A stretch of DNA of 64,000 bases from Congeria kusceri (GCA_027627225.1 CM051029.1:72526578-72590577); one strand, 5' to 3'. Shown: positions 32,471-45,040, counted from the stretch's first letter. The notes: a model not told the origin generated them from the letters alone. Numbers and translations are program-made.

Positions 32471-33443
32471 TACGAGGGTTGTTCAGGAAGTTTGTGTAAT
32501 TTATAATTAGTTTTATCATTACTGGACCGAATATGATGAAAGTGTCAGCTCGTAAAGTAAAGGAACTAAGCATATACTAGTAAACAACGATCAATCGTAT
32601 CGCTTGTCGTAAAACGGTATCCTTAACAACGCTATATAAACCATCCGGCGCACGCAAAAAAGATGACATTTTCAACAAAAAGTATTCTACAAAATGTAAC
32701 ATGTTTTTTGTTTTAAACAAGCAAACCAGATATGTCATGTTAAATCACAACATCCTGGCGTAATTTCCGTAACACAGTTGTTTTGTTTCCAACATCTGTC
32801 ACTGAATTAAAAAGTTGTTTATTGGTCTGCCTGGGCAACAGTTGCCACGTCATGACGTCAACTGGAGATATTGGATTACTGAGCGTCAACAGATTATGTG
32901 CTTGACTTACAAAGCACCTGCAGAAACAATCAAAATGATTGAAACGTGCAAATATTAAAAATATATTAATTAACCTCTGATATATAAACGACATAAACTG
33001 TCCTGATGGATTGCACTGTGTGCACTGTGTGCTCATGTGGATTTCAAACGTTGCCCGAATCCTCCGCGTTATCCTCCGCGACCAATGGTTTGAAACGATC
33101 AATTGAGTCAAAAATGGATGGAAACTCGTACACACAGACATACAACAAGTGGATTTACAGAGACTTGCGTTGCGATTGGCGGAGATTATGTGCATCGAAT
33201 GCTTGATCTAAACGACGCTTGCCGAGCCTCTGACGTCGTATTGACAGACCGCGTGCGCCGAGTTGCATATAGTGACTGTATTTGAAGTGTTGTAACTTTT
33301 ATATTTATCAGTGTATTTCTTAGATATTTTGAGATGATGATAACATATAAATAAAGTTTCTTTGAGAGTAGAGTTTTTAATATTATCTTTAAAATGAACA
33401 AGAACGGACGTAAACTACACGAACTTCCCGAACAACCCTCGTA
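32471..33443 (+). mobile_element. Decayed mariner element
   Basis: The element is 32473-33441 between TA dinucleotides (32471-32472, 33442-33443). Ends are inverted repeats (CGAGGGTTGTTCAGGAAGTT versus CGAGGGTTGTTCGGGAAGTT). On the plus strand the far end encodes CVAIGGDYVHRM (about 33157-33195), the typical C-terminal end of mariner transposases. The rest of the transposase is gone. It sits upstream of the fucosyltransferase first exon region and close to where the block homology ends. Confidence 0.85.
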
Positions 33444-33966
33444 ACTCTGGGGTCATATCCTGAACATTCTTTATTTTTAAAGGAGCATATCGTCGTTTGT
33501 ATATTGCAAAAATAATGGCAAATATCAAAAACCAGATGATATCCTATTTAAATCAAATATAATGTAGGAATATCGACAATATGTTGATGAAATCGTTAAG
33601 ATAAATACATAAATATACAACAATGTTTTTGAATATAAATGTTGGTACTTAAAATGTTAACTGATACCCTGTCGTTAGTATATAAAATCTTTACAGTGAA
33701 CCACTAAGTTCAAGGTTATACCCAAGCTTTTAAAGGTTTATCACCTGAATGCATTTACTCTCGAGTAGATGTATATGATATAGAAGACAACGGTTGAATT
33801 CTAGAGATAATTAAAAAGTAATCGGAATTAATAATTAAACCGGAATAACGTTAATAGAGGAAGTCGTTTGTATTTGTGAGTGTACGATTCGATTATGGTT
33901 GTAAAAGGTTTGTAACGTGTTTGATTTGCGAAATCGAAAGTAGAATTTTTGGAAAACGACTAAATA
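33444..33966. other. 5' flank of gene E
   Basis: No gene recognised. The last 50 bases carry the family pre-start segment (cgaaatcgaaagtagaattt). Confidence 0.5.
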
Positions 33967-34845
33967 ATGATGACGATAGAAACAAACGATTCTAGCAGTT
34001 CAAGTGACATGGAAGTCGAGTATGTTGACATAAGATCGTGTAATCCATGTAGGAGAAAGGGTTTATTCCGAATTTCGACAGTGTTCGGCATAATTTATAA
34101 CGAGCGTCTGTGTGATTCATGCAGAAGTCTGCATACCATATATAAACCAGGGAAACTTGACATTGTCAGTATTCAGGATATGGGTTCAGTCCCGGTGGTA
34201 GTGGACATGAAAGGCATGGACACGTGTCAGGAACACGATGAGATGTATCAGTTTTACTGTGAACACCATTCAAAGCTATGTTGCAGTAGATGCATTTTGA
34301 CACACCGGAAATGTGAAAATATCTTTGATTTAGGAAGTTTGTCTTCACAGAAAGGAAACCAGGTACACGAATTAAACACATCGCTTATGCAAATGAAGTC
34401 AGACATTCATTCATACGTAGAGACATGTAAGTTGTCTCATAATAATTTGAATAAATCATTCACGAGTATATTTACAGAGATAGAGGAAATGAGAGACCGT
34501 ATCATACATATTTTTCAAGATGGAAAGCAAACGTTATTGACACAGGCAAGTCAGATTCAAGCGGAAGAGATCAAAATATCGCATGAAATAAACGCAGTGT
34601 CTCCGATCATTGAAGAGTACATAAATGAATCAATACCAGTGTGCAATATTGTGTTAGAACATGGAACGGAAGTGCAAAAGAGTACATAAATGAATCAATA
34701 CCAGTGTGCAATATTTTGTTAGAACATGGAACGGAAGTGCAAAAATATATTGTTGCAAAACACATTGAATTTAAAGTGCATGAAATGAAGAGATATGAGA
34801 AACGCAAGACACTTCTTTCGTGGAATATTACGTTGGAAAGGACTA
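33967..34845 (+). pseudogene. Gene E exon 1: B-box/coiled-coil exon, disrupted
   Basis: The exon starts ATGATG and aligns with gene A exon 1. In the first B-box three ligands are lost: the second CxxC is GIIY, and His64 is Leu. The second B-box (TCQEHDEMYQFYCEHHSKLC...) is intact, followed by a coiled coil. A 65-bp tandem duplication at 34615-34744 shifts the frame and stops it at 34687-34689. In the second copy's frame the domain continues (YIVAKHIEFKVHEMKRYEKRKTLLSWN) until a LINE fragment interrupts it at about 34845. The usual phase-1 end of the exon is missing. Confidence 0.85.
34615..34744 (+). repeat. 65-bp tandem duplication inside gene E exon 1
   Basis: The 65 bases at 34615-34679 recur at 34680-34744 with one difference. 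Since 65 is not a multiple of three, the duplication causes the frameshift. Confidence 0.95.
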
Positions 34846-35240
34846 GAGGGCTATTGTCCGTACTTGAACAGGAAAAAGACAAAATCCTGTATTGAAAATG
34901 AATACCATTTCTTGCTTATATGTCCTTTCTATGAAGATCTTCGTGTAAAATATATTGATACCACATTTTACATTTGCCCTACAATCAATAACTTTAATAA
35001 AGCAATGAGCTCACGTGACGAAAATGTTATAAGAAATATTGCCATGTATATCTATTAGGCTTTCGAAAGACGAAAAGTTATGTTAACTTAACTTAACTAC
35101 AATTATGTGTTGCTGTACCACCATATTAGTCTACGATTATATGTGTATTTTAATGTGTTTATGCATGTGTGTATATATATGCAAGGGCCGGTGGCCATGA
35201 AGCAAATGAACCAATTGAATTTAATTGAATTGAATTGGTA
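34845..35240 (+). mobile_element. 5'-truncated LINE fragment (RT C-terminal end and 3' tail)
   Basis: The plus frame reads CIENEYHFLLICPFYEDLR followed by NKAMSSRDENVIRNIAMYIY, which is the typical C-terminal end of CR1/RTE/Jockey-like reverse transcriptases. A GC-rich gggccggtggccatg segment and an (AATTG)n-like tail at about 35210-35240 follow. The 5' truncation and microsatellite tail fit insertion by target-primed reverse transcription. It sits in the 3' end of gene E exon 1. The clade is not certain. Confidence 0.7.
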
Positions 35241-35699
35241 TCCAGACGCTTATCTTATTTTCCAGTATTTTAAAGATCAACAATGTCTACACAGCAGTTA
35301 TCAAAAAAATTACCTATCGTTTGAAACGGATGGGCAAAAACTATGGAATCTCTTTTGTACGTAAACTTTGACTGTAAACTTTACATTCCCTATCCATATG
35401 TCACTGAATCAGAAATAAATAACAAAGTTTAATGGCTTTTAAGAAGTAAATAATTACAATATGGCAACTGAACTCTCATTTAATCTGCAGAGAACGATAT
35501 ACCAAAAATAATATATACAATAAATCATAATTAGTCATTGCACTTTTCTGCTTGAAGAATATTGGTGCAATTTCTTTCGACAAGACAGACAAGTTTTGAA
35601 TAATCGGAAACGCCACAATACGTTATGTATTAAAGGTGTACTACCAAACCATCGACGCAATAGTTCATGATAGTGGTGTTTGTTTGTTTGTGATCGCAG

Positions 35700-35839
35700 A
35701 TGGTTGCAGCGAGGAGAATAAGCTAGATGATGTCATGCGCCCATTAAAAATCACAAGCGTCATCAGCCTTAGTGATGACACTGGTCACAGAAAAAAAAAG
35801 AAAACATTTGCAATCAAAGAAGGTACTGCAAACTCTAGT
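35700..35839 (+). pseudogene. Gene E linker exon 2
   Basis: Acceptor tgatcgcag ends at 35699 and donor GTAAGC starts at 35840. The 140-bp exon is entered in phase 1 and left in phase 0 and is open: GCSEENKLDDVMRPLKITSV, SLSDDTGHRKKKK and on. It is acidic then lysine-rich. An inverted paralogue lies at 60813-60945. The exon itself is undamaged, but the gene is not. Confidence 0.7.
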
Positions 35840-36231
35840 GTAAGCCTAGTTGAATGGGAAACGTGTAAAGTTTATTTAGTTTGTTCGATAGTATGACGTC
35901 TAGCTATAGCACACGGGAATCATATGTCAGATGTTGACTCAGTGCTAAGTGTCTGAAGTATATACATAAAGGATTGCCAGTCGTAATGTACGCCCGAACA
36001 ATAGAAAATACAAAGGCATTAAAAAAAAAAATTATTTGATTGAAGCGCTGTTACCATTACGACATATCGCCTACATTATGAAGCTACAAGTGATATGCGC
36101 TACTTCCCTCGGGTTTGGCACTCCAAATTATAGGAGAAGGCATTTAATTGTGTTACATGCCGTATTAATTTCACAAGTACACTATATGTTTATATGTTTG
36201 ATTATTTACAATTGGTTTTATTATATTTCAG

Positions 36232-36256
36232 AAAAAGAAATTTAAAGCGACTGCAA
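36232..36256 (+). pseudogene. Gene E 25-bp micro-exon
   Basis: Acceptor ttatatttcag ends at 36231 and donor GTAAGT starts at 36257. The 25 bases encode KKKFKATA plus one base, entered in phase 0 and left in phase 1, which fits both neighbours exactly. Confidence 0.55.
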
Positions 36257-37311
36257 GTAAGTAATGTTTCTTGTAAGTATTAACCATTTTTAAACCGCTG
36301 GTATGTTGCTGATGTTAATGTTCAGCAATATAAATTATTTATGAACATAATACATTTTAAACATTGTTGTACCATAACACATGCTTGACTAATAAACGAA
36401 GAATACGCAGAAATTTGTAGGTTTGGAAACACCGTGTGGACAAACTTGACACTGTTCATAGTCAAATATAACTAACTGGAACAGCGGGCAGCTATTCAAT
36501 ATGTTGCAATAAACTCTGCTATTATATATCATGTGATTTATTACAATTACAGTTTCTAAAAAAGTCAATTTATTAACAATGTTACGTCAAATTAATGACA
36601 CCACCATATTTTCTTGAATGTAACACAAATATTCACCTGGGTGTCCTGGAATAAGACCAATAAATTAACGCTCTACATCGAATATTTTTGACTCGTTGTG
36701 AAAGTGTTTTGTATTGTTACCAATGCTTATCCTGAATATTTTGACAAAAGATTACTGCAATATATTTATTTTAACCTGTATTATGGAAAATCGAGAACAC
36801 GCATCGTATGACCTACTTTTGACTCAGTAGGCTACGAATCACTAACAATCGATGCGCCTAACTACCACGCTTTGACTTTTAAACTGGCATGTATATAATT
36901 CCGTTTGCACTAGATAATAGGCTTGAATAAAATATTATTATGATGTCTTATGCTAGTGAATAAGAAGCCGTATCATCAAGTTGGAAGGTGGAAAATCGAT
37001 TTATCAAGTTTGAAGGTGGACAATTGAACTTCATTGAAGCATATGTTTCCTTTTTAGCAAAAATGCACTCATAATTCACATGCATTTAGTTTCTTTTGTC
37101 CCCAACATTCTTTTTACGCTGTTTATGTCCCTGTCTGTAACGCCATATTGCTTAGTATGTCAAACATGACCGTTATGTTAAATACCCTTATATCACCCTG
37201 GGACCAGTCTTATTGCATGTCATATCTGGTCCTATTTGTAGGGAACTATTTTCTGGGCAGAAACACGTATTCCTGTATTGTTTTCAATGGTATCAAGTTT
37301 TTAATTTGCAG
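36257..37311. other. Gene E intron
   Basis: No gene or repeat recognised within this 1.06-kb AT-rich intron. Confidence 0.45.
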
Positions 37312-37409
37312 AACATCTTCGCTGGTCAAGTAGACAATCCAGCCTGGCGAACAAGCATACGTTAGATTCAACAAAGAGCAATAAGGCAGTCCTTGCGGAA
37401 GACATGACC
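37312..37409 (+). pseudogene. Gene E linker exon 4
   Basis: Acceptor taatttgcag ends at 37311 and donor GTGAGT begins at 37410. The 98 bases (phase 1 in, phase 0 out) read open as HLRWSSRQSSLANKHTLDST, KSNKAVLAEDMT. The sequence is Ser/Lys-rich linker with no domain. Confidence 0.6.
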
Positions 37410-37682
37410 GTGAGTGTAGACGCCAAAAAATTAACCAACCAGTACCACTGGTTTTCTGTGTTTTGTTCAATTACATTATACACTATAAGTAGTTCTTATT
37501 GTTTAAAGTTTTGATTAATCACTAATTGATGCAATAACAGGATTGCTGGAAGTATTGTAGTTTCCTTTTCTTAGTAATGGTGTGGTTGTTCTCCGCTACT
37601 ATGTGCATATATTCCAAATGAAATGAACAAGTTGCAAAAATATAAATAACATATTTCTTGTTTGATAAAGTTCTCTCTCAAG

Positions 37683-37790
37683 AAGGGAGATACTGTGAAG
37701 ATCATGACCTCAAGTTATTCTGAACCAGCTTTTCTAGAGACATCAACCGCAGTGGTGGTCACCCCTAAGCAGTCTGACTCGGAGAAACAG
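37683..37790 (+). pseudogene. Gene E linker exon 5
   Basis: Acceptor tctctctcaag ends at 37682 and donor GTAAAA starts at 37791. The 108-bp exon is phase 0 on both sides and encodes KGDTVKIMTSSYSEPAFLET followed by a Ser/Thr/Val-rich stretch ending SDSEKQ. Confidence 0.6.
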
Positions 37791-38155
37791 GTAAAATAGA
37801 AATTTGAATTAATGTTAATATTTTGTTTTCTTAACATGACTTCTTTAAAATCAGAATTACAGAGTTGACATTTTTGCATATTTTGTTCAGCGTCCGCGGT
37901 ATTACTTTACTCGTACAGGTATTTGTGCCATTTTTTAAAATAAAAACATTACAAAAACAGCAACGCAAAAAGCAACAAACATAAAAAAAACAACAACAAC
38001 AAAAGAACTAAAATGTTTCTTCGTACCTTTAACATTTAAACATAAAGATGTTTGTATTATCAACTAAATACGGTTTATAACAATAAGCTATCAGATTCAT
38101 TATATTCTAACATTGGTAAGGATTCTACAAAATTACAATATGACATCCATTTCAG

Positions 38156-38962
38156 GAGTCAAAAGTTTTACCGATAGAACCTTACAGTTATACGCTGGAG
38201 CTGCTCGAGTCCGTGGACCTAACACAGAATGGAGATGACAGGCCATACCTCACAGGACTGGACTTCCTAAAAGACGGAAGACTGTTGGGCATAACGGGTA
38301 GTTCTATGAAATGCATTGTGCTGAATGACCAGTTAGAACCATACGGAACACCGTACACGTTTAAGGCTAACCCTCAGGACGTTGTATGCTTTTCTGAGTG
38401 CACACTTGCAGTAACAGTCGCCAACAAGAGTGTTTATCTACTCACCGTGAGTCCGGACAATGTCATTAGTCTGATAAGAAAAAATCAACACATCCTGTCC
38501 GTTTTTATCTATATGCCACATGCCGCCATCGAACATGGTCGTACGTACGATTAAAATAATCCGAGTCCAGTGAGAATGATATCGGTTGACGGGGTCGAGT
38601 CTGACGTTGATCACGTGATTACTTCAAGTAAAATGTACAAGCCTTATGACAGTAAGTGCATGTATGTTCACACTAAAAACACGTTAGCAGTGACAAACAG
38701 GATCGATCAAGCAGTGAACTTGTAGGACACGACGAACTATACGTCAAAGAAAGTAACTGACGTGAACATTCAAGGACCATTTGGTGTTTGCCCTGGGCCT
38801 AACGACACATTGTTGGAGTATTGCTGGAACACAGACTCCATTGTCCACCTTGCAATTGACGGTGCCATACTCGGCATCACAAAGGACGGTACCAGACTGG
38901 CAGTGACAAATAGCGGTAGAGGCAAGAGGAAATTGCAGTTGTACAAGTTATCACAGAAGTGA
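38156..38962 (+). pseudogene. Gene E last exon: propeller-like domain with several lesions
   Basis: Acceptor catttcag ends at 38155 and the exon is entered in phase 0: ESKVLPIEPYSYTLELLESV, then the family core YLTGLDFLKDGRL, KCIVLNDQ, DVVCFSECTLAVTVANKSV and VSPDNVISLI. An extra base in the A-run near 38479 shifts the frame. A second shift lies near 38555, TAG occurs at about 38723-38725 (NL-stop-DTTNY), and near 38865 the segment matching TYPVDMNFPHTVC of gene A is deleted. The end (GKRKLQLYKLSQK) is conserved and stops at 38960-38962. The upstream linker exons are open, so decay may be fairly recent. Confidence 0.85.
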
Positions 38963-39536
38963 TGTTTATGTTATTACTAAGCATTTCATAGAAGATGAGA
39001 ACAACTATAGGTTTGATATTGGTAATGAGTTATATATATTTTATTTTGATAAAGCAACACTATAGTCTAATAAATTGTATTTTATATCAAAATAATTATA
39101 TGACTAAAAGTACGTGATTTGAATGTTATTTTTTTCATTTTAGTTGTTTGTAAAACCTTTTGTTATCACAAGTGTTAGTGAATTTAATATACGATACAAT
39201 ATGTATTTAATTTAACAGCTTATATATTGAATGATTTTGTTGTTGGTATGAACAGTAAGGATCCTTCAAAATATATGATCCCTAGCTCAGAAAGTCTGAG
39301 ATATTACATCTATGTATATTTATTGAATCGTTCGTGCAGCTAAACTGACAATCATGTAGGTAACCATTTCAGGCTTAAAAAGACAATGTTCTTTCAACAC
39401 AATTTAGCAAGAATACATTTGCTTTATAACGTGTATGCAACAGGCAAGCATGCAATTTGTAAACCATATGTAATCGCTATATTGTTTTGTTGTCTACTGA
39501 TAATCGCGATGATAGATAACCAGAAGACAATAGACA
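38963..39536. other. 3' flank of gene E
   Basis: No gene recognised. Confidence 0.4.
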
Positions 39537-39538
39537 TA

Positions 39539-39780
39539 CACTCAGCAAAAGTTTCAACGCACTAAATGGCAATTGCTGTATTGTCTTTATTTATATGAAT
39601 TTCAGCTTTGCCATGGTAAACACGAGATACTTTTGTATTTTTTCCAATAGTTTGGTATAAATACGTGTATGTATAACTTGAATAATCATAGCTGACATTT
39701 CAAGCTTAAATTGTTATAAAAAAGAAAATAAAACAAATTCCATTGATGTTCATTTAGTGCGTTATAACTTTTGTTGAGTG
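39539..39780. mobile_element. 242-bp Tc1/mariner-like MITE
   Basis: The ends are ~30-bp inverted repeats: CACTCAGCAAAAGTTTCAAC at the left, and the reverse complement of the right end gives CACTCAACAAAAGTTATAAC, followed on both by gcactaaatg. TA precedes the left end; the right flank is AC, so one side of the expected TA duplication has changed. There is no coding sequence. Confidence 0.8.
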
Positions 39781-42450
39781 ACTGTTCCACTTATTAAACA
39801 TACGCCGCAGGAATTTGAATGTTATGGCGGGTCAAACGCTGCACAATTCAATATTTTCAAATATGTGTTTTATACTTGTTTATTTATGCTGTATAAAGTG
39901 CAATGTTAATTGTAAACTACGCTATATATGTTGCAAAATAATAAAATGTGTGATATATTTTTGCATTTATGTTATTGAAGTACAAACGTGTATTGTATAA
40001 ATGTTGTTGTATAAAATATATTGTATATTTGTGTTTATATATTCTAAAAAACATTTATTGCAAAATGCTATGATTTTGTAATAAAATTATCTAGGCGTTA
40101 TAAAATTCTAAATGTGTGTGCTTTATTTCCATATTTATGTTGTATAATTCTGATATTTGTGGCCTCTCTTTATTATCTTGGGATTTATTTGAAACGAACG
40201 ATTTCATTGAACGGACAATCTATGCAAGAAACGCATGGCGGCGTTTACGGTGTAGGTTAGATACCAGTATATAGTCGGGAATTACCGGTGGTCCGAAACA
40301 AACTCCTCATACTGATGTCCCTTTTTTGGGGATTGATCAATGACGTAACAAATATCACGCGATCATAGTTACGTTAAAAATACATATTAATTTAAATTAC
40401 CCACATGCAAAGAATACATTATGTTTATTAATGTTAAGTTTTTAACGGTTATTGATTTCATATAATAGATACATACAGAGAAGAGATCAGAGTTTTATGT
40501 TTAAAAATTAACATTTACTGGAAATAAGCGGAATATTTCTCCATTACTGCTTGCTACTTTAGTGTTTCACTGCAAAAGTGGTAGATATTTTAAGTTTGTA
40601 GAGCTAGAAAAACATATTTTTACTGTTACAACTACTAATATATTAATATAATACATATGGAGACCTTCTTCAAATAAAAATAAGGACTATTAAATGTTCA
40701 TAAAAATTTGGATAAGCAACTTGTGGAGGCAGTGGTCATACCACTGTGAAGAGTTTGGGTCCGAAAGTATCTATTTATCTACAAGTTCTTTTTGTTGCTA
40801 TTTGTACTTGTACCTAGCAAAACTTTCATGTCCGCAAGTCCTATGCATTCATCAAAAGAGCCGTAGTTATCTTTTTATTATGCCACTAGTGCACAACAAC
40901 GTTGAAGATGCTGACCCAATATTTTTAAGCGTTATTTTAACACTGACCGATAACAAAAATTAACCCCGGCTACTTTCTGTAATATCATGTCCCTGACTGA
41001 TAACTCGTTTTAGCTCCGCCCACATTAACGAATATCATGCTCCTGTCACGTGCAAGGATTGTTTATTCCCGCTCACTTCAAGGAACTACATTTTGTAGGC
41101 CTGGAATGTCACTTGTGTCGTTAAAATGTAAACAAAGAATAGATCTATACAATGACAACATTTTACTTCACAAAAATCTTATTAAATTAATCACTGCATG
41201 ATACACATGACATTAATACCAATAATAGTAACATTAATAGGCAGTATTTAAAATGTAAAAACTACTGTTAAAATATGTAGAAACACAGTACGTCAGATAT
41301 CGCTGGGCAGTGGCCATATTATATTAATAACAGCATGTTTAATAAAGTGAAAACTAACTGAATATATCTTATTAATAAATCAATATACACCAATGAAATT
41401 TGTTAATTATAATGTTGCGATAAAATTATAAATGTGTGTTTAATACGACGATTCTAATATCCTGATTTGTTTTTTACTGTGTATTTCTTTTGACTTTAAG
41501 TGTTGCATGATGTATAAAATAACAGAGAGCAGATCATATGAATCATAAAGCGATATACAGTCACAATGTATGTTACATAAAATTTAGTCATTTCTTCAGC
41601 GTTTTTTTTTGGCATTCCGTTTAACAGGTTGAAACCATTTCGCAAGGTTATTTTTACGATATCGGTTACATTCTACAAATTTTATTTTGTTTTGCTTTTT
41701 GGCAAAAAATCGGGTCGGCGGATATAGAAACCACGAAATAAAAAAAATGTCGCCTAAGTTTAAAATGCAATAAAATAGCAGTTTATTGGATGAAAAAAAG
41801 ACTTTTTATATACTGAAAACAAATTACAAGGAAATTAGTAATACAAATGAACTAACAAGCTTAGCTAATTACATAATTATTCATTGTAAACATTAAATGC
41901 TATTATATATTGATTATATATTATACATACACTAAAATATTCAATCAATTTAATGTGAAGTAACTTTGTTTATATTGAGAATCAGAAATCTTTGTTTATA
42001 TTGAGAATCAAAAATCGAATGGAAATAATTACAATGTAACGTTCCGTTCAGTGCTCGTTTTTCTTAACATAGTTTTTTTATTATGTTGTTTATTTTATGT
42101 CAAAATTTACCTCTGCTTGAAATTACCCTGATTAAGTATATGAAGAAATATAAGGCAGTATGAATACATACATTTAAAATATTGAATTAAACCATATATA
42201 CATGTATTACGAATGAGACTAGTGTATTATATTTCAAGGTTTTAAAAACAGCTGAATATTGTACTAACCGACCTTAAAAGACAATTATATTGTAGTGGAT
42301 ATTTCCTTCATTTTTATGACCTTCAAGCTGGTTCCATTTTCTATTATCTCGTGACATGGCATGTACACAGTGTTGGTAGAACAGAATACGAAGTGATCTG
42401 TTTATTTCCATATGGTTTAACTATCTCTCTTATTATTCAATCTATTTGCC
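39781..42450. other. AT-rich sequence without recognised gene
   Basis: I see no convincing gene, RNA or repeat. Frames at 39815-40000 and 40694-40963 have no family features. Confidence 0.4.
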
Positions 42451-42459
42451 GATGAAAAG

Positions 42460-42795
42460 CTGAACAGTAATTTCGATCAAGTCAACAGGAATTTCAATAA
42501 GATCCAGGATGTGGAAGACGAGCAGCGAGCTTGTAGGAGTGAGGTGAAGGACATAAACAAATACTGTAAGGAGCTAGTGTCGAGCAGCTTGAGAGGATGG
42601 TGAAAATATAGATGGACTCTAAAAGGTACTGAATTATCGATCTATTGACAGAGAATCAAGAAGTATGAGGAACAATCTCCTTTTTTTGGAATCACAGAGA
42701 ACATTAGTGGTAATTATGATGAGTAAAGCCTCATTTCTTGTTTTCTAGAAAATGAACTAGGGATTGATACAGAAATTATTTATGTTGTGAGACGG
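42460..42795 (+). mobile_element. LINE ORF1 fragment (coiled coil and RRM start)
   Basis: Pieces of the plus strand read like the coiled-coil end and RRM entry of an L1-like ORF1: IDRESRSMRNNLLFFGITEN at about 42638-42697, then a stop at 42725, then ENELGIDTEIIYVVRRS. The fragment ends where the gypsy remains begin (about 42795). It is not the same ORF1 as at 19602. Confidence 0.6.
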
Positions 42796-42798
42796 TCT

Positions 42799-43440
42799 TT
42801 ATCCATACCGGGCGGGCGTAATACAATACTTCTTCTGTTCAGGCGTTAGGGTAAAACTGCTGTAAGCAATCACTTTTTCCTTTCCCCCTTGCACCTGACT
42901 GAGTACACCCCCTAGGCCTATATCTGACGCATCCGTGTCCAGAATTAACTGGTCTACACCACTGGGAAGCGACAACACAGGAGGTTGAACCAAAGCATGT
43001 TTCAGTGCTTCAAACGCTGACTGTTCTTCTGTGCCCCATTTGGAGTAGTTTTTTCCAGTTAGACTGTATAATGGCTGTGCATGGCCTGAGAAACCTTTCA
43101 CAAATGATCTATGGTAATTGGCGAATCCTAGAAAGCGCTCTACGTTTTTTGAGCATGTGGGTGTTGGCCAATTGTTTACTACTTCTGTGTCTTTTGATGC
43201 CATTCGAAAAGTCTAGAGCATTTCTTAAGTTGTTTAAATGATCAAGAAAGGATTTTCCCATGACCAGGATGTCATGTAGGAACGCAAGGACCTCCAAGTA
43301 AGACCTCTCAACACCAGGTTAACGACTCTTGAAAAAGTAGCAGGTGCATTAGTTAATCCAAACCCCATTCGAATATGTACAAAGAGGTCATACTTGGTAA
43401 TGAAGGCTGTTTTCTTCCGATCTACTTCTTTTATCTTCAC
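42799..43440 (-). pseudogene. RT-RNase H remains of the gypsy element
   Basis: Three overlapping frames (43440-43234, 43297-43109, 43203-42799) together cover the RT palm and the connection to RNase H. The frames must be switched twice, so no single protein is made. The first Asp of the catalytic pair is His. Confidence 0.75.
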
Positions 43441-43921
43441 CTGCCAGTATGCTGAATTGATATCTGATAATGACCCTCCGCGAAGTATACGAAAACAACC
43501 TTCTGTCTCATTGGTAATTGTATCTGGTTCTTGAAAAGTGGTACATACGGTATCTGATGGTAATCTGATGGAAATCTGATGGTAATGTTGCTTTACTGTA
43601 TCTGCTAACGTTTACGAATCCCATAATTGCGGCGTCTGATTCACTCTGTAGATTTTGGATTTGGCAAAGAACCAATTGACGTGTCACACGACCTGGGAAC
43701 AGGTGAAGTCCCATTCAATGACGGTGAATTAGTGGTGGGTACAGGTGAAGCTACAGTAGATGGAGATGCAGTTTCTGTCTTGGATACAGCCCCAGTTGAC
43801 AATGGACTACCTAGCCTGGGACTTTGTAAAGCCCGAATTTCTGTTTTCTGTGAATTCTTTGCACCATTGCTAGCACCTGAAGAAGCTGTACTGTGTGTTG
43901 ATTGATTTTGTGAGCCCACCT

Positions 43922-44545
43922 CTACTGCTGGCAGGGTGGCTGGCTCGGTGCCTCCTGCCCTTTGGAGTTTAGATTCTCGGTTTCATCTTTGCCTTTCTGT
44001 GCATTACGCTTCTTAATTCGAAACCATTTTTGGTACTTTTTGCAATCTTTCTTCATATGTCCTGTCAGATTGCGAAAGAAGCAGGTGCCATTAAATGTCT
44101 TTCTTTGAGGTGTTGTCTGTTCCGATGAGGGTGTCGGCATCATCAATTTCTCTACTTGCGGAGATAAATTGTTCAGCATCTTTTCAAATGTTAAGAGTTT
44201 GTCATCCGAATGGTTAGTCACGGCATTTACTGCCCTGCCCCGGGGTGTCTTGCTGCCCTCAACCGCTTGGGTGATGTACTGGTGTTGACGTACCATATCA
44301 ACCGCTTCTTGCATGGACTGTGGTCGGCCGACGCAGGCATGCTTCCCTGCCTCTTTATCTATACAACCCTGGCAGAATTTGGAGATTACTTCCTGTCGAC
44401 GGTATTGTTCGGGTAGGTTGCACAATGCAGGTGACGCTAGTGTCAGGACTCTGTCTGCCCAGTCTTCTAGAGATTCATTTGGCCCTTGGATGGCCTTTTG
44501 CTTTGCTGGTTTCTGGTAACTCCTTTGCACCAAAACGACTTTCAA
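43922..44545 (-). pseudogene. gag-like open frame of the gypsy remains
   Basis: A 207-residue frame with ESLEDWADRVLTLASPALC (capsid-like) and one zinc knuckle whose second Cys is replaced by Arg. It would bind element RNA in an intact copy. The upstream part of gag is in another frame (44666-45064), so this is a fragment. Confidence 0.7.
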
Positions 44546-45040
44546 GTTTTATGTCTCTAACAGATAACCACTCACCCACGTGTGTTTCAATGGTGAAGTA
44601 ATCTAAGGCTTTACCGTCCAAGCACCAATTCAAATAGTCTCTGCACTCACCGTCTTACCATTTATTCACAGAGCGGTAGCTTTCAATTTTTGTTTAAATG
44701 ATAGCCACTTGGTGGACCCATCATATCGGAGGTTCTTTGGGAGCTTCTTTGGATCCCCTCTTCTTGACGGAGAACAGTCATACGCACGGTCTGAATCTGC
44801 ATAGTAATACCCGTTTTCATTATCAGGTCTTGAAGACTGCCTCCTCTGACTTCTTTCGTAAGAAGGAGATCGATGTCTCATCTGGTGTCTTTCATTGGAA
44901 GGAGACCTACAACCCCGATCACGTGATCGGTACCTCGTAGTGAGTGGTGGAGGCTGTTGAGCGTTTATGTAATATGTTTTTGGTATCGTAAGATTACGTT
45001 GTTCCCTTACATTGTTATAAAAATATTTAACTAACGAAGT

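Larger units (their letters stand above)
42796..45036 (-). mobile_element. Decayed Ty3/gypsy-type LTR retrotransposon (gag and part of pol)
   Basis: Read on the minus strand, the order is gag N-terminus (to 44666), stops, gag with a zinc knuckle (44545-43922), a Ser/Pro-rich linker (43919-43641), then reverse transcriptase and the start of RNase H (about 43440-42799). RT motifs seen include TNAPATFSRVVNLVLRG and RNase H entry LILDTDASDIGLGGVL. Lesions: a stop and frame break near 44650, at least two frame breaks in RT, the catalytic box reads FLHD rather than (Y/F)xDD, the second Cys of the gag knuckle is Arg (CFFRNLTGHMKKDC), and the RNase H is cut at 42799. No protease, integrase or clear LTR pair was identified. 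Confidence 0.8.

Noticed and set aside
33103..33285. 60-codon frame as an independent host gene
   Set aside because: It contains the mariner transposase C-terminal signature and lies between mariner TIRs.
43627..44601. Plus-strand open frames of 68-93 codons
   Set aside because: They overlap the minus-strand gag remains and have no domain of their own.
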